Shown here piece after piece: positions 9,248 to 18,011 of a stretch of 64,000 bases of DNA (position 1 is the first letter of the stretch; each line of letters begins with the position of its first letter). Source of the stretch: Bacteroidales bacterium (GTDB lineage Bacteria > Bacteroidota > Bacteroidia > Bacteroidales > UBA932); NCBI GenBank assembly GCA_017428325.1, contig JAFRRA010000004.1:62001-126000 (forward strand), given 5' to 3'. The position numbers and the translations under genes were made by a program. The notes beneath the pieces were generated by a model, which saw only the letters and a program-made list of their open reading frames with translations, made no database searches and was not told where the DNA came from.

Positions 9248-11235
9248 TTTCTTTTCAATACTATCGTTTCCTTTTCTGTCTGAACCATCTTCTGCCAGAA
9301 TCTCCGGTAATCCTGATAGTTTGCAGGATCAACATACAAAGCCTTGTCGGTAAACGTATATGTTACATCTATGGTTTTACTGTCCTCTGAAAGTTTGTAA
9401 GTAACGTTAGCCGAAAAATCATTCTTGAGTGTCCCGAATGTGGCTGAAGCAGGAAGCTGCTCCACTACAAACCCTTCGGGCACTGTAAGATGCATCTTGT
9501 AGATGGTTGTAGACAGTCTGTCTATGTCAACCGGAACGGTTCTCTTTTCCGACTTGAAATAGCGGTCAGGGTGCAGGCTTTCAATAATTGGCTTAACGTA
9601 AATCAGGTCTCCTGAAGTCTGCATCTGCTGCTCAAGTTCCACGTTAACCACACACTCTCCAGAATAGTCTTTGGCTTTTGTCGGAGAAACACTGATAACA
9701 GTATAGGAATTCCCGCTTTCAAGCTGAGAATAAAGCTCTTCGTCCTTTTCAAAGGAATTGAGGAGACGCTTTATAATATATGACTGGCCGTTCTGGGCCT
9801 TGAGAGTCATTTTGCCGTTCATAATACCATCTTCTTCCAGAGTGGCGTCAACATTGAACTCAATACGGTTTTCTGCAAGATTTGTAAGGTCTGTCCAAGA
9901 CGACTTGTGTCCCTTGGCAATAATCCTTGCCTTTGGAACAAGATAAGAGTCTGGCAGGACATTAAGATATGCTTCATCCCTGGCCGCATCAAGATATACA
10001 GACTGGCCATCCTTGGAAATCACTTTCAGAATATAAGTGTCAAAAGCATCGGAAGACACGTGATGCTCAGATAATATTCCGCTTGAACGCAGCTTTACCA
10101 AAACCGGATAAACAGTGTAGCCGGCATAGATCAGTGCGCTTCCCACCAGAGCATTAATGTCTGCATTGTCTCCCGTAGCATCTTTCAGCACAGAAGAGAG
10201 TTTGTTCGGGATCAGCCTAACGTTCTTGTTCCATTTTACCTTGCTGCATACCAGATTGCGTATTTCACAAACCTTCTGCTCAAAAGTCTTGTCAGACTTG
10301 GCAATAGGATCCACTTCATTCTTGAACTTGCATGAGGAATTCAATTCGGTCCACAGTGGAGATTCATATAACTGCTCGTCTATGTCCTCCCATTTAGTCG
10401 TGTAGTTCTTCGGAAGCTGGTTCGGTAACTGGATACTTCTCAGTTCATATTCCACAGCACTGTAATACTGGTCTATGCAGAACAGATGACTTTCTGCCTT
10501 CAAAGCCGGCACGTTCGAGGCCTTGTAGTTTTCCACAAGAAGATTATAGTCATAAGTCTGCCCACCGCCAAGAGCTATTGACTTTGTCTCATAGGTAGTG
10601 TTATGAGTATAGAATTTAGATCCCCTAGGCGTAACATTGAACTTGAGGAACTCTGGGATCAGAATGGTCGCTTCCTTGCAGTTGATCGGATATCGTTCCT
10701 GGAAATCTATCTCTCCAATATTCCAGAACTGCTTGTTCTTGCGTACATATGTAACTTCTATTACAGAACCAACCTTGACGTTCTGGGCCGTAAAAGCCAT
10801 TTTCTTCACGCTTTCAGAATATTTGGTGTCGAAAATGAACTCCTTGCCCATCTTGGTTTTTACAACCTTTCCATTTTCCCAGTTATAAGTAGTTACTTTT
10901 ATATCGTAGATTTTCTCGCTCATGTTTCCATCTGTCCTGTACAGCATCTGGAAATCAGCCAATCCCTTGGCAGACTCCTTAAGGATCTTAAGCCTTAGCC
11001 TGTGGTTTTTCTCTACGTTGAACTCTAATTGGGGATCCAAGTACGTGGATATTCTTAAACCGCTGTAAATCACCACTGCTTCTGCAGAGGTGTCTGGAGC
11101 GTAAGTGGTCATCTTAACCTCATCCTCCGAAACTGCATCGAACTTTGGGTTGAACTTGATGGTCTGAGAACGGGAAACCGTACTCACGGATGCCATCAGA
11201 ACTGCCAGTATTGCAGTAAAAACAAATCGCTTCAT
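9244..11235 (-). CDS. DUF3857-domain secreted protein, transglutaminase core without the catalytic Cys
   Basis: The 663-residue protein has a signal peptide (MKRFVFTAILAVLMASVSTV then a short cleavage region). A DUF3857 N-terminal region (FNPKFDAVSEDEVKMTTY, EVTYVRKNKQFWNIGEI) is followed by a transglutaminase-like fold region and a C-terminal beta-rich DUF3858-like part. At the usual nucleophile position the sequence reads GDNADINALV, where the catalytic paralogue has GDCKGLSNYM, so asparagine replaces cysteine. The histidine position reads DTYILKV and also lacks histidine. A structural or binding role is therefore more likely than catalysis. It has the same length as, and clear similarity to, the gene upstream (11245-13236), and 9 nt separates them. 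Function is unknown. Confidence 0.8.
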   Translation of the reverse strand: MKRFVFTAILAVLMASVSTVSRSQTIKFNPKFDAVSEDEVKMTTYAPDTSAEAVVIYSGLRISTYLDPQLEFNVEKNHRLRLKILKESAKGLADFQMLYRTDGNMSEKIYDIKVTTYNWENGKVVKTKMGKEFIFDTKYSESVKKMAFTAQNVKVGSVIEVTYVRKNKQFWNIGEIDFQERYPINCKEATILIPEFLKFNVTPRGSKFYTHNTTYETKSIALGGGQTYDYNLLVENYKASNVPALKAESHLFCIDQYYSAVEYELRSIQLPNQLPKNYTTKWEDIDEQLYESPLWTELNSSCKFKNEVDPIAKSDKTFEQKVCEIRNLVCSKVKWNKNVRLIPNKLSSVLKDATGDNADINALVGSALIYAGYTVYPVLVKLRSSGILSEHHVSSDAFDTYILKVISKDGQSVYLDAARDEAYLNVLPDSYLVPKARIIAKGHKSSWTDLTNLAENRIEFNVDATLEEDGIMNGKMTLKAQNGQSYIIKRLLNSFEKDEELYSQLESGNSYTVISVSPTKAKDYSGECVVNVELEQQMQTSGDLIYVKPIIESLHPDRYFKSEKRTVPVDIDRLSTTIYKMHLTVPEGFVVEQLPASATFGTLKNDFSANVTYKLSEDSKTIDVTYTFTDKALYVDPANYQDYRRFWQKMVQTEKETIVLKRK

Positions 11236-11244
11236 AACTATTAT

Positions 11245-13236
11245 TTATTTCTTCTTAATCACTATGGTTTCTTTCTCCAGTTTGACGAGCTGCATCCAGT
11301 ATCTCCTGAAATCCTGATAATCATGAGGATCAACATACATATCGTTGAGCGAATATTTATAGGAAACCTCTATCTTTCGGCCGTCATCCGACTTCCTGTA
11401 AACAATATCCACCTTGCTGTCAACCTTCACGGCACTAGCGGAAGCGTTTGAAGGCATCTGCTCAATTTCATATCCTTCCGGTATCTCTACTGTCATATTG
11501 TAAACGGTTGTTTCCCTGTATGGAAAATCAACCGGAACAGACCTGGTTTCAGACTTGTATCGGCCTTCAGAATGAATATTCTCGATAACCGGCTTAAGAT
11601 ATATCCTGTCCTCCGTGGTCTGCATCTGGCTCTCGACTTCCATAGTTATAGTGCAGTCCGGAGTATATTCCTCCATATTGCGGGCAGTCATATCAACAAC
11701 CGTGTAGGAGTTGTTCTTTTCAAAAACGGCGAAAAGTTTCTCTTTCTCACCGTATGATCTGTAAAACTCCTTGAGGTACATTGACTCTTCTCCGGTGGCT
11801 TCTATCTTCATTGTGGCCTTCAGCAGACCATCCCTATCGAGTTTAGCCTGAACGTTATACGAGGTCTGGTTCTTAGTCAGGGATGTAAGGTCTATCCATG
11901 GCCTGATACTCTGGTCCTTGACAATCTGCCTGGCTGTAGGCACCAGGAAATTATATGGGAGAATATTGACATATCCTGTAGGAATAGCCGCATCCAGCAT
12001 CAGGACATCTCCCTTGTCAGACGCAACCTTGAGAATAAAAGTGTCAAATGCATCTAAAGAAATATGGAAATCCTGAAGTTCGCCGCTGGTACGGAGCTTG
12101 ACCGCAACCGGTGTAACGGTAAATCCGGCATACTTCAAAGCACTGCCTACCAGAGCATTTATGTCTGCATTGCTTCCTGAAGACTCTTTTAGAACCGATG
12201 TCGCCGACTTTGGAAGCAGCCTTATATTCCTGTTCCATTTAACTTTCCGGGCCACGAGATTGCGTATGGCTACAACTTTCTCCAGAAAAGGCTTGTCTGA
12301 TTTCTTAATAGGATCGACCTCGTCCCTGAACTTGCAGCTGGAGTTCAGTTCACTGAAAATATCGCTCTCCATGATACGCTTGTCCACGTCGGACCACTCG
12401 TAAGCAACGGTCTTGGGAGTTTGGCCCGGCAGGCGCAATGCTGCAAGCTCGTATGAAACGGCGCTGTAGAACTGGCTGATGCAATAGATATTTCCCTCTG
12501 CCTTCAGAGCCGGGATGTTGACAGCCCTGTAATTATTCTGGAGTAATTTGTAATCCGCATATCTCCCCACCCCAAGGACGAGTCTGCTGGTTTCGTATGA
12601 CTGGTTTGAGGAATAAAGTTTGAGGCCTCTGCTCATTGCATTGAAAACCAGCCATTCCGGATAACTAACCTTAGCCTCCGCACAATTGACCGGGATACTG
12701 CCCTGAAAAATAATGTCGCCGATGTCCCAATAATGCTTGTTTTGCCTTTCGTATGTTACCTCTATTACGGAACCGGCTTTCACGTTCTGGGCAGAAAAAC
12801 TGATTCTACTTGAATGTTCGGAATACTTCTGGTCAAAAATGAATTCCTTTCCCATTTTGGTCTTGACCACCTTGCCGTTTTCCCAGTTGAATGTCGTTAC
12901 CTTAATATCTTGAATCTTCTCGCTCATCTCGCCGTCAGTACGGTAAATGATTTCAAAGTTTCCGATGCTCTTGGCAGACTCCTTCAGAACCTTGAATCTG
13001 AAACGGTTAACCTTTTTCAGGAAAAACTCGAATGACGGAGAAACATATACTTTTCGGGTGAGTTCCTTATAGATAACGACAGCGGCAGCGGAAGTGTCGC
13101 GAGGATAGGATGTCATCTTCACCTCTTCTTCCGACACGGCGTCGAATTTGGGGTTGAACTTGATATCCTGCCCCTTCAGGGAAGAAAAAGGCAGGACCGC
13201 AAGAAGCAATAGGGCTAACAAACACAACCGTTTCAT
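11245..13236 (-). CDS. DUF3857-domain secreted protein, second non-catalytic paralogue
   Basis: The 663-residue paralogue of the next gene has a signal peptide (MKRLCLLALLLLAVLPFSSL, then KGQ) and the same domain order. Shared blocks include FNPKFDAVSEEEVKMTSY, TTFNWENGKVVKTKMGKEF and NADINALVGSAL. The catalytic cysteine position reads GSNADINALV and the histidine position DTFILKV, so both active-site residues are missing, as in its sister. Equal lengths and conserved blocks indicate an old tandem duplication. It begins only 10 nt after the hutI stop codon. That spacing suggests read-through from the histidine operon, although an internal promoter cannot be excluded. Export is predicted; the function is unknown. 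Confidence 0.8.
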   Translation of the reverse strand: MKRLCLLALLLLAVLPFSSLKGQDIKFNPKFDAVSEEEVKMTSYPRDTSAAAVVIYKELTRKVYVSPSFEFFLKKVNRFRFKVLKESAKSIGNFEIIYRTDGEMSEKIQDIKVTTFNWENGKVVKTKMGKEFIFDQKYSEHSSRISFSAQNVKAGSVIEVTYERQNKHYWDIGDIIFQGSIPVNCAEAKVSYPEWLVFNAMSRGLKLYSSNQSYETSRLVLGVGRYADYKLLQNNYRAVNIPALKAEGNIYCISQFYSAVSYELAALRLPGQTPKTVAYEWSDVDKRIMESDIFSELNSSCKFRDEVDPIKKSDKPFLEKVVAIRNLVARKVKWNRNIRLLPKSATSVLKESSGSNADINALVGSALKYAGFTVTPVAVKLRTSGELQDFHISLDAFDTFILKVASDKGDVLMLDAAIPTGYVNILPYNFLVPTARQIVKDQSIRPWIDLTSLTKNQTSYNVQAKLDRDGLLKATMKIEATGEESMYLKEFYRSYGEKEKLFAVFEKNNSYTVVDMTARNMEEYTPDCTITMEVESQMQTTEDRIYLKPVIENIHSEGRYKSETRSVPVDFPYRETTVYNMTVEIPEGYEIEQMPSNASASAVKVDSKVDIVYRKSDDGRKIEVSYKYSLNDMYVDPHDYQDFRRYWMQLVKLEKETIVIKKK

Positions 13237-13246
13237 AATATTAAAG

Positions 13247-14473
13247 TTAATACAGCACTTTGTCTATGAATGGAGTATGATGGAAGTAAGGGATGAATCC
13301 CAGTTCCATCACTTTTTTAGTCACAATGAAAGCGGCTTTCTTGCCCACCGTTATGGAGCCGGCAATATCAGCGCAGCCCATTGCAGCGGCTGCGTTTATT
13401 GTGCAGGCGTTGAAGCTCTCCTCAGGAGTCAGCCTCATTTTTATGCAGCCAAGAGCCATCACAAACCTCATGTCACAGGAAGGGGAAGAGCCTGGGTTGC
13501 AGTCAGATGCAAGTGCAACAGGAAGTCCTGCCTTCACATAGTCCCTGGCCCTGCCGTAAGGCATTCCGAGGAAGAAAGATGCGCCAGGAAGCATCAGTGG
13601 CATAGTATCCGAATTCCTTAGGACTTCCATTTCCACGTCAGTTGTCCTTTCCAGATGGTCCACACTCACGGCGTTGTACTTCACCCCTACCTGCACTCCA
13701 CCACTGACAGCAAGTTCATTGGCATGGATCTTAGGCCTCATCCCATATTGCATTCCGACCTTTAAAATGCGGTCTGTCTGCTCCACTGTAAAGAAACCCT
13801 CATCGCAGAATACATCTACGAAATCTGCCAGCTTTGCCGAGGCTACAGCGGGTATCATCTCGTTGCAGACAAGGTCCACATACTCATCCTGCCTTCCGGT
13901 ATACTCCCTGCCAACCGCGTGTGCTCCCAGGAATGTGGATTTAATCGTGACAGGATATTTCTCCTTCAGCCTCTTTATTACCCTGAGCATCTTGAGCTCG
14001 TCTTCTGTCCTCAGACCGTATCCGCTCTTGATTTCCATCGTTAGAGTGCCCTTGGAAATCATTTCCTCCAGCCTCTCCGATGCCTGGACAAAGAGCTCAT
14101 CGTCGCTTGTATTGTGCAGAAGGTCAGCGGAATTAAGGATTCCACCGCCTCTCTTTGCTATCTCCTCGTAACTCAGGCCGTTTATCTTGTCTACAAATTC
14201 CTGCTGGCGGTCACCTGCATAGACAATGTGCGTATGAGCATCGCAGAAGGCAGGCAGCAGCATCTTGCCCTTCAGGTCTTCCATCAGGATTCCAGAAGGA
14301 ATCTCTCCCAAAGTGGCCATCGGCCCCCAGGAATCAATCTTTCCGTCACGCACCTTCAGCCAGGCATTGTCCAGAGTCTGGACACGGTTCATTTCCTTGC
14401 CGCAGAGTCTTCTTGCTCCCTGAGGCAAAATGCCCGCTATACGTCCTATGTTTACAAAGAGAGTGTCTTTCAT
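13247..14473 (-). CDS. hutI: Imidazolonepropionase HutI
   Basis: HutI hydrolyses 4-imidazolone-5-propionate to N-formiminoglutamate, the third step of histidine degradation, in the cytoplasm. The 408-residue protein belongs to the amidohydrolase superfamily. Visible metal-site and substrate motifs are HTHIVYAGDRQQEF near residue 80, KSGYGLRTEDELKML in the middle, HANELAVSGG and VDHLE further on, and ASDCNPGSSPS near the C-terminus. Length is normal. It is the fourth gene of the hut run: its start is 3 nt after the hutH stop, and the downstream DUF3857 genes follow at 10 nt. Assignment is firm. Confidence 0.96.
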   Translation of the reverse strand: MKDTLFVNIGRIAGILPQGARRLCGKEMNRVQTLDNAWLKVRDGKIDSWGPMATLGEIPSGILMEDLKGKMLLPAFCDAHTHIVYAGDRQQEFVDKINGLSYEEIAKRGGGILNSADLLHNTSDDELFVQASERLEEMISKGTLTMEIKSGYGLRTEDELKMLRVIKRLKEKYPVTIKSTFLGAHAVGREYTGRQDEYVDLVCNEMIPAVASAKLADFVDVFCDEGFFTVEQTDRILKVGMQYGMRPKIHANELAVSGGVQVGVKYNAVSVDHLERTTDVEMEVLRNSDTMPLMLPGASFFLGMPYGRARDYVKAGLPVALASDCNPGSSPSCDMRFVMALGCIKMRLTPEESFNACTINAAAAMGCADIAGSITVGKKAAFIVTKKVMELGFIPYFHHTPFIDKVLY

Positions 14474-14476
14474 AAA

Positions 14477-15961
14477 CTACTTTCTCAAGAATTCAACTGA
14501 CTTTTCCATAAGAGGATGCATATAGGCATCTTTCTCAAGGAAAGGTACTTCCTTACGGTAATCCGCCAGTATGCCTTCAATTACCGGAGAGGATTTCTCA
14601 CCTGAAATCCTGTGCCTGAGATCCAGAGCCTGGGCGGCATTGAAGAGCTCGATGGCAAGCACCCTTTCCGTGTTCTCAACAACCCGGACAAGCTTGGTGG
14701 CAGCATTTGCTCCCATACTAACATGGTCCTCCTGTCCCTGGGAAGACGGAATGGAGTCTGCGGAAGCGGGCCAGCAAAGCCCCTTGTTTTGGCTCACGAT
14801 GGATGCAGCGGTGTACTGCGGAATCATGAATCCGCTGTTAAGGCCGCTCTCAGGAGCAAGGAACTGAGGAAGCCCCCTCTGGCCTGAAATAAGTTTATAT
14901 ATCCTTCTTTCAGAGATGTTTGCAAGCTCGCTCATCGCGATTGCCAGGGTATCCATAGGTATTGCGATAGGCTCTCCGTGGAAGTTGCCGGCGGAGATAA
15001 TCATATCCTCCTCAGGGAATACGTTAGGATTGTCCGTTGCACTGTTTATCTCATTGTCAATCACGCTTTCCACATAGCGGATATTGTCCTTTACAGCTCC
15101 GTGGACCTGTGGTATGCAGCGGAATGAATAAGGATCCTGCACGTGTTTCTTAGGCATCGCGATAAGCTTGCTTCCCTCCAGAAGGCCCATAAACCTCTCT
15201 GCTGTGTCTATTTGTCCCCGATGTCTTCTAAGCCTGTGAGTCAGAGGGTAGAACGGCTCAATCCTTCCGTCGTATGCCTCCAGGCTCATAGCCCCTATCC
15301 TGTCAGCCCACAGACTCAGCCTATGGCACTGGATCAGAGACCATACGGCGTGAGCGCTCATGAACTGGGTTCCGTTAAGAAGCGCAAGTCCTTCCTTGCT
15401 CTGAAGCCTTATCGGCTCCCAACCCATAATGCCCAGCACTTCTGCACTTGGCATTGTCTTTCCCTGGTAATCCACTTCGCCGAGGCCTAGAAGAGGAAGA
15501 GCCAGATGCGCCAGCGGAGCCAGGTCTCCGGATGCTCCCAGAGAGCCCTGCTGATAGACAACCGGCAGAATGTCCTTGTTGAACATATCTATAAGTCTCT
15601 GTACCGTAACAAGCTGTGCTCCAGAGTGCCCATAAGACAGGCACTGAACTTTCAGCAGCAGCATCAGCTTCACGATTTCCGGCCTGACCTTCTCACCAAA
15701 GCCGCAGGCATGGCTTACAACCAGATTGTACTGTAACTGAGAAAGCTGGTCTTCCGGAATGGTTACATTGCAAAGGGAACCGAAACCCGTAGTAACTCCA
15801 TACACCGGCCTTCCGATGTCCTCCATCTTGCTGTCCAGATACTTGCGGCATTTGATTATCGCTTCCTCAGCCTCCCGGCTAAGGCTCAGCGACATTTTTC
15901 TGTCTATTATTTCCTTCACTCTCTCCAGGGAGAGATGCTCAAATGATATCTTGTGTTCCAT
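14477..15961 (-). CDS. hutH: Histidine ammonia-lyase HutH
   Basis: HutH removes ammonia from L-histidine to give trans-urocanate, the first committed step of the pathway. The 494-residue protein carries the Ala143-Ser144-Gly145 triad inside GSLGASGDLAPLAHL, which cyclises into the MIO electrophile. It also has the family motifs YGVTTGFG near residue 54, QDPYSFRCIPQVHGA and GNFHGEP. These and the normal length favour HutH over phenylalanine or tyrosine ammonia-lyases, as do the neighbours hutU, hutI and ftcD. The hutU-hutH gap is 9 nt and the hutH-hutI gap 3 nt. Confidence 0.97.
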   Translation of the reverse strand: MEHKISFEHLSLERVKEIIDRKMSLSLSREAEEAIIKCRKYLDSKMEDIGRPVYGVTTGFGSLCNVTIPEDQLSQLQYNLVVSHACGFGEKVRPEIVKLMLLLKVQCLSYGHSGAQLVTVQRLIDMFNKDILPVVYQQGSLGASGDLAPLAHLALPLLGLGEVDYQGKTMPSAEVLGIMGWEPIRLQSKEGLALLNGTQFMSAHAVWSLIQCHRLSLWADRIGAMSLEAYDGRIEPFYPLTHRLRRHRGQIDTAERFMGLLEGSKLIAMPKKHVQDPYSFRCIPQVHGAVKDNIRYVESVIDNEINSATDNPNVFPEEDMIISAGNFHGEPIAIPMDTLAIAMSELANISERRIYKLISGQRGLPQFLAPESGLNSGFMIPQYTAASIVSQNKGLCWPASADSIPSSQGQEDHVSMGANAATKLVRVVENTERVLAIELFNAAQALDLRHRISGEKSSPVIEGILADYRKEVPFLEKDAYMHPLMEKSVEFLRK

Positions 15962-15970
15962 ATAACCGTT

Positions 15971-17995
15971 TTACTGATTGTTCAAAGCCTGTTCAATAAT
16001 GGAATCGTCCGCGTGGTTAGGCATTGTAACCTTCAGGGACGGAGTGCGGTCCATTTCTCTGCGGATAGCATCCTCAGCACCTTTGTTACGTGCCCAGCTG
16101 CGCCTTGCAATGCCATTGTTGACATCCCAGTGAAGCATTTCCCTGATATGCCTTGCGGAATCATCTGTGCCTTCCACAACCATTCCAAAGCCGCCGTTGA
16201 TCACTTCCCCCCAGCCTACTCCGCCGCCGTTATGGATTGACACCCAGGTAGCTCCGCGGAAACCGTCTCCAATCACGTTCTGCACGGCCATATCTGCCGT
16301 GAACTGGCTGCCGTCATAGATATTGGAGGTCTCCCTGAACGGAGAGTCTGTTCCGGAAACATCGTGATGGTCTCTTCCGAGGACTATCGGAGCCTTGATC
16401 TCTCCCTTCCTGATGGCTTCGTTGAACTTTAGGGCAATGGTGGTTCTTCCGATTGCGTCGGCATAGAGGATCCTGGCCTGGGAGCCAACCACAAGGTTGT
16501 TACGGCCTGCCTCCTCTATCCAGTGGATATTGTCCAGCATCTGCATCTTTATGTCGTCCGTAGCGGTCTTGCTTTCTTCCAGAAGAGCCTCAACAGCAAG
16601 GGCGTCGCTCTTTGCCAGGTCTTCCGGATCCTCGCTCATGCACACCCAGCGGAATGGACCGAATCCGTAATCGAAGTAGAGAGGGCCCATAATATCCTGA
16701 ACGTATGAAGGATAGCGGAAAGTGCCGTCTGTCTTCATAACGTCTGCACCGGCCCTTGAAGACTCGAGCAGGAAGGCGTTGCCGTAGTCGAAGAAATACA
16801 TTCCCCTGTCATTGAGGCGGTTAATCGCGGCAATCTGCCTTCTCAGCGATGCCTGGACTGCCTCCTTGAACCTCTCAGGCTCCTCAGCCATCATCCTCTG
16901 AGACTCCTCAAGAGAATAGCCTACAGGATAATAGCCGCCAGCCCATGGGTTGTGGAGAGATGTCTGGTCTGAACCTATATCTACTTTAATACCCTCGTCT
17001 GCAAGCCTTTCCCAAAGGTCTACGATATTTCCCACATATGCCAGGGAAACGGTTTCCCTACCCTCTGTGGCTTTCTTTACCCTTTGGATGAGTTCATCCA
17101 GATTCTCGTGGAGCTCATCCACCCAGCCCTGCTCGTAACGCTTGCGAGCGGCCTTCGGGTTGATCTCGGCAGTTACGCTGACTACACCCGCAATGTTACC
17201 GGCCTTTGGCTGGGCGCCGCTCATTCCACCCAGTCCGGCGGTAACGAAGAGCATTCCGGCCATATTCTCCCTCGTGCCCTCTATTCCCCTCTTCTTAAGC
17301 TGCATACGGGCAGCGTTCATAACGGTGATTGTAGTGCCGTGAACAATACCCTGCGGGCCTATATACATATAGGAACCGGCCGTCATCTGGCCGTACTGGG
17401 AAACTCCAAGGGCGTTGAACCTCTCCCAGTCGTCCGGCTTGGAGTAATTAGGAATCACCATTCCGTTGGTGACAACCACTCTCGGAGCATCCTTGTGGCT
17501 CGGGAAAAGTCCCATAGGATGACCTGAGTACATGCTCAGAGTCTGCTCCTCTGTCATTGTTGCAAGATACTGCATGGCAAGCCTGTACTGGGCCCAGTTC
17601 TGGAAAATCGCGCCGTTTCCTCCGTAGATGATCAGCTCATGAGGATGCTGCGCAACCCTCTCGTCCAGGTTGTTCTGGATCATGGCCATAATGGCCGCGG
17701 CCTGGCGGCACTTGCACGGATATTCGTCTATCGGCCTTGCATATATCTTGTAATCAGGACGGAAGCGGTACATGTAGATCCTTCCGTAGTCCTTGAGCTC
17801 TTTGGCAAACTCCGGAGCCAGGGTGGCGTGGAACTCCTTAGGGAAATACCTCAGGGCATTCTTCAGCGCCAGCTTCTTCTGCGCCGGGGTTAGGATGTCC
17901 TTGCGCTTTGGAGCGTGGTTAATGTTCTTGTCATAGGGTTTCGGTTCCGGCAAAACGGATGGTATTCCGGCCAGTATCTCTTCCTTGAATGTCAT
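15971..17995 (-). CDS. hutU: Urocanate hydratase HutU
   Basis: HutU adds water to urocanate using NAD+ as an electrophilic cofactor, giving 4-imidazolone-5-propionate. The 674-residue protein has the expected motifs: IYGGNGAIFQNWAQYRL, SGHPMGLFPSH, the NAD-binding glycine-rich stretch TAGLGGMSGAQPKA, and the C-terminal WVSIHNGGGVGWGE. It is longer than the roughly 560-residue enzymes of Proteobacteria and fits the larger form found in Bacteroidota and some Firmicutes. It sits 16 nt after ftcD and 9 nt before hutH in one operon. Assignment is firm. Confidence 0.96.
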   Translation of the reverse strand: MTFKEEILAGIPSVLPEPKPYDKNINHAPKRKDILTPAQKKLALKNALRYFPKEFHATLAPEFAKELKDYGRIYMYRFRPDYKIYARPIDEYPCKCRQAAAIMAMIQNNLDERVAQHPHELIIYGGNGAIFQNWAQYRLAMQYLATMTEEQTLSMYSGHPMGLFPSHKDAPRVVVTNGMVIPNYSKPDDWERFNALGVSQYGQMTAGSYMYIGPQGIVHGTTITVMNAARMQLKKRGIEGTRENMAGMLFVTAGLGGMSGAQPKAGNIAGVVSVTAEINPKAARKRYEQGWVDELHENLDELIQRVKKATEGRETVSLAYVGNIVDLWERLADEGIKVDIGSDQTSLHNPWAGGYYPVGYSLEESQRMMAEEPERFKEAVQASLRRQIAAINRLNDRGMYFFDYGNAFLLESSRAGADVMKTDGTFRYPSYVQDIMGPLYFDYGFGPFRWVCMSEDPEDLAKSDALAVEALLEESKTATDDIKMQMLDNIHWIEEAGRNNLVVGSQARILYADAIGRTTIALKFNEAIRKGEIKAPIVLGRDHHDVSGTDSPFRETSNIYDGSQFTADMAVQNVIGDGFRGATWVSIHNGGGVGWGEVINGGFGMVVEGTDDSARHIREMLHWDVNNGIARRSWARNKGAEDAIRREMDRTPSLKVTMPNHADDSIIEQALNNQ

Positions 17996-18011
17996 AGTAT
18001 CTTGTTTATAA

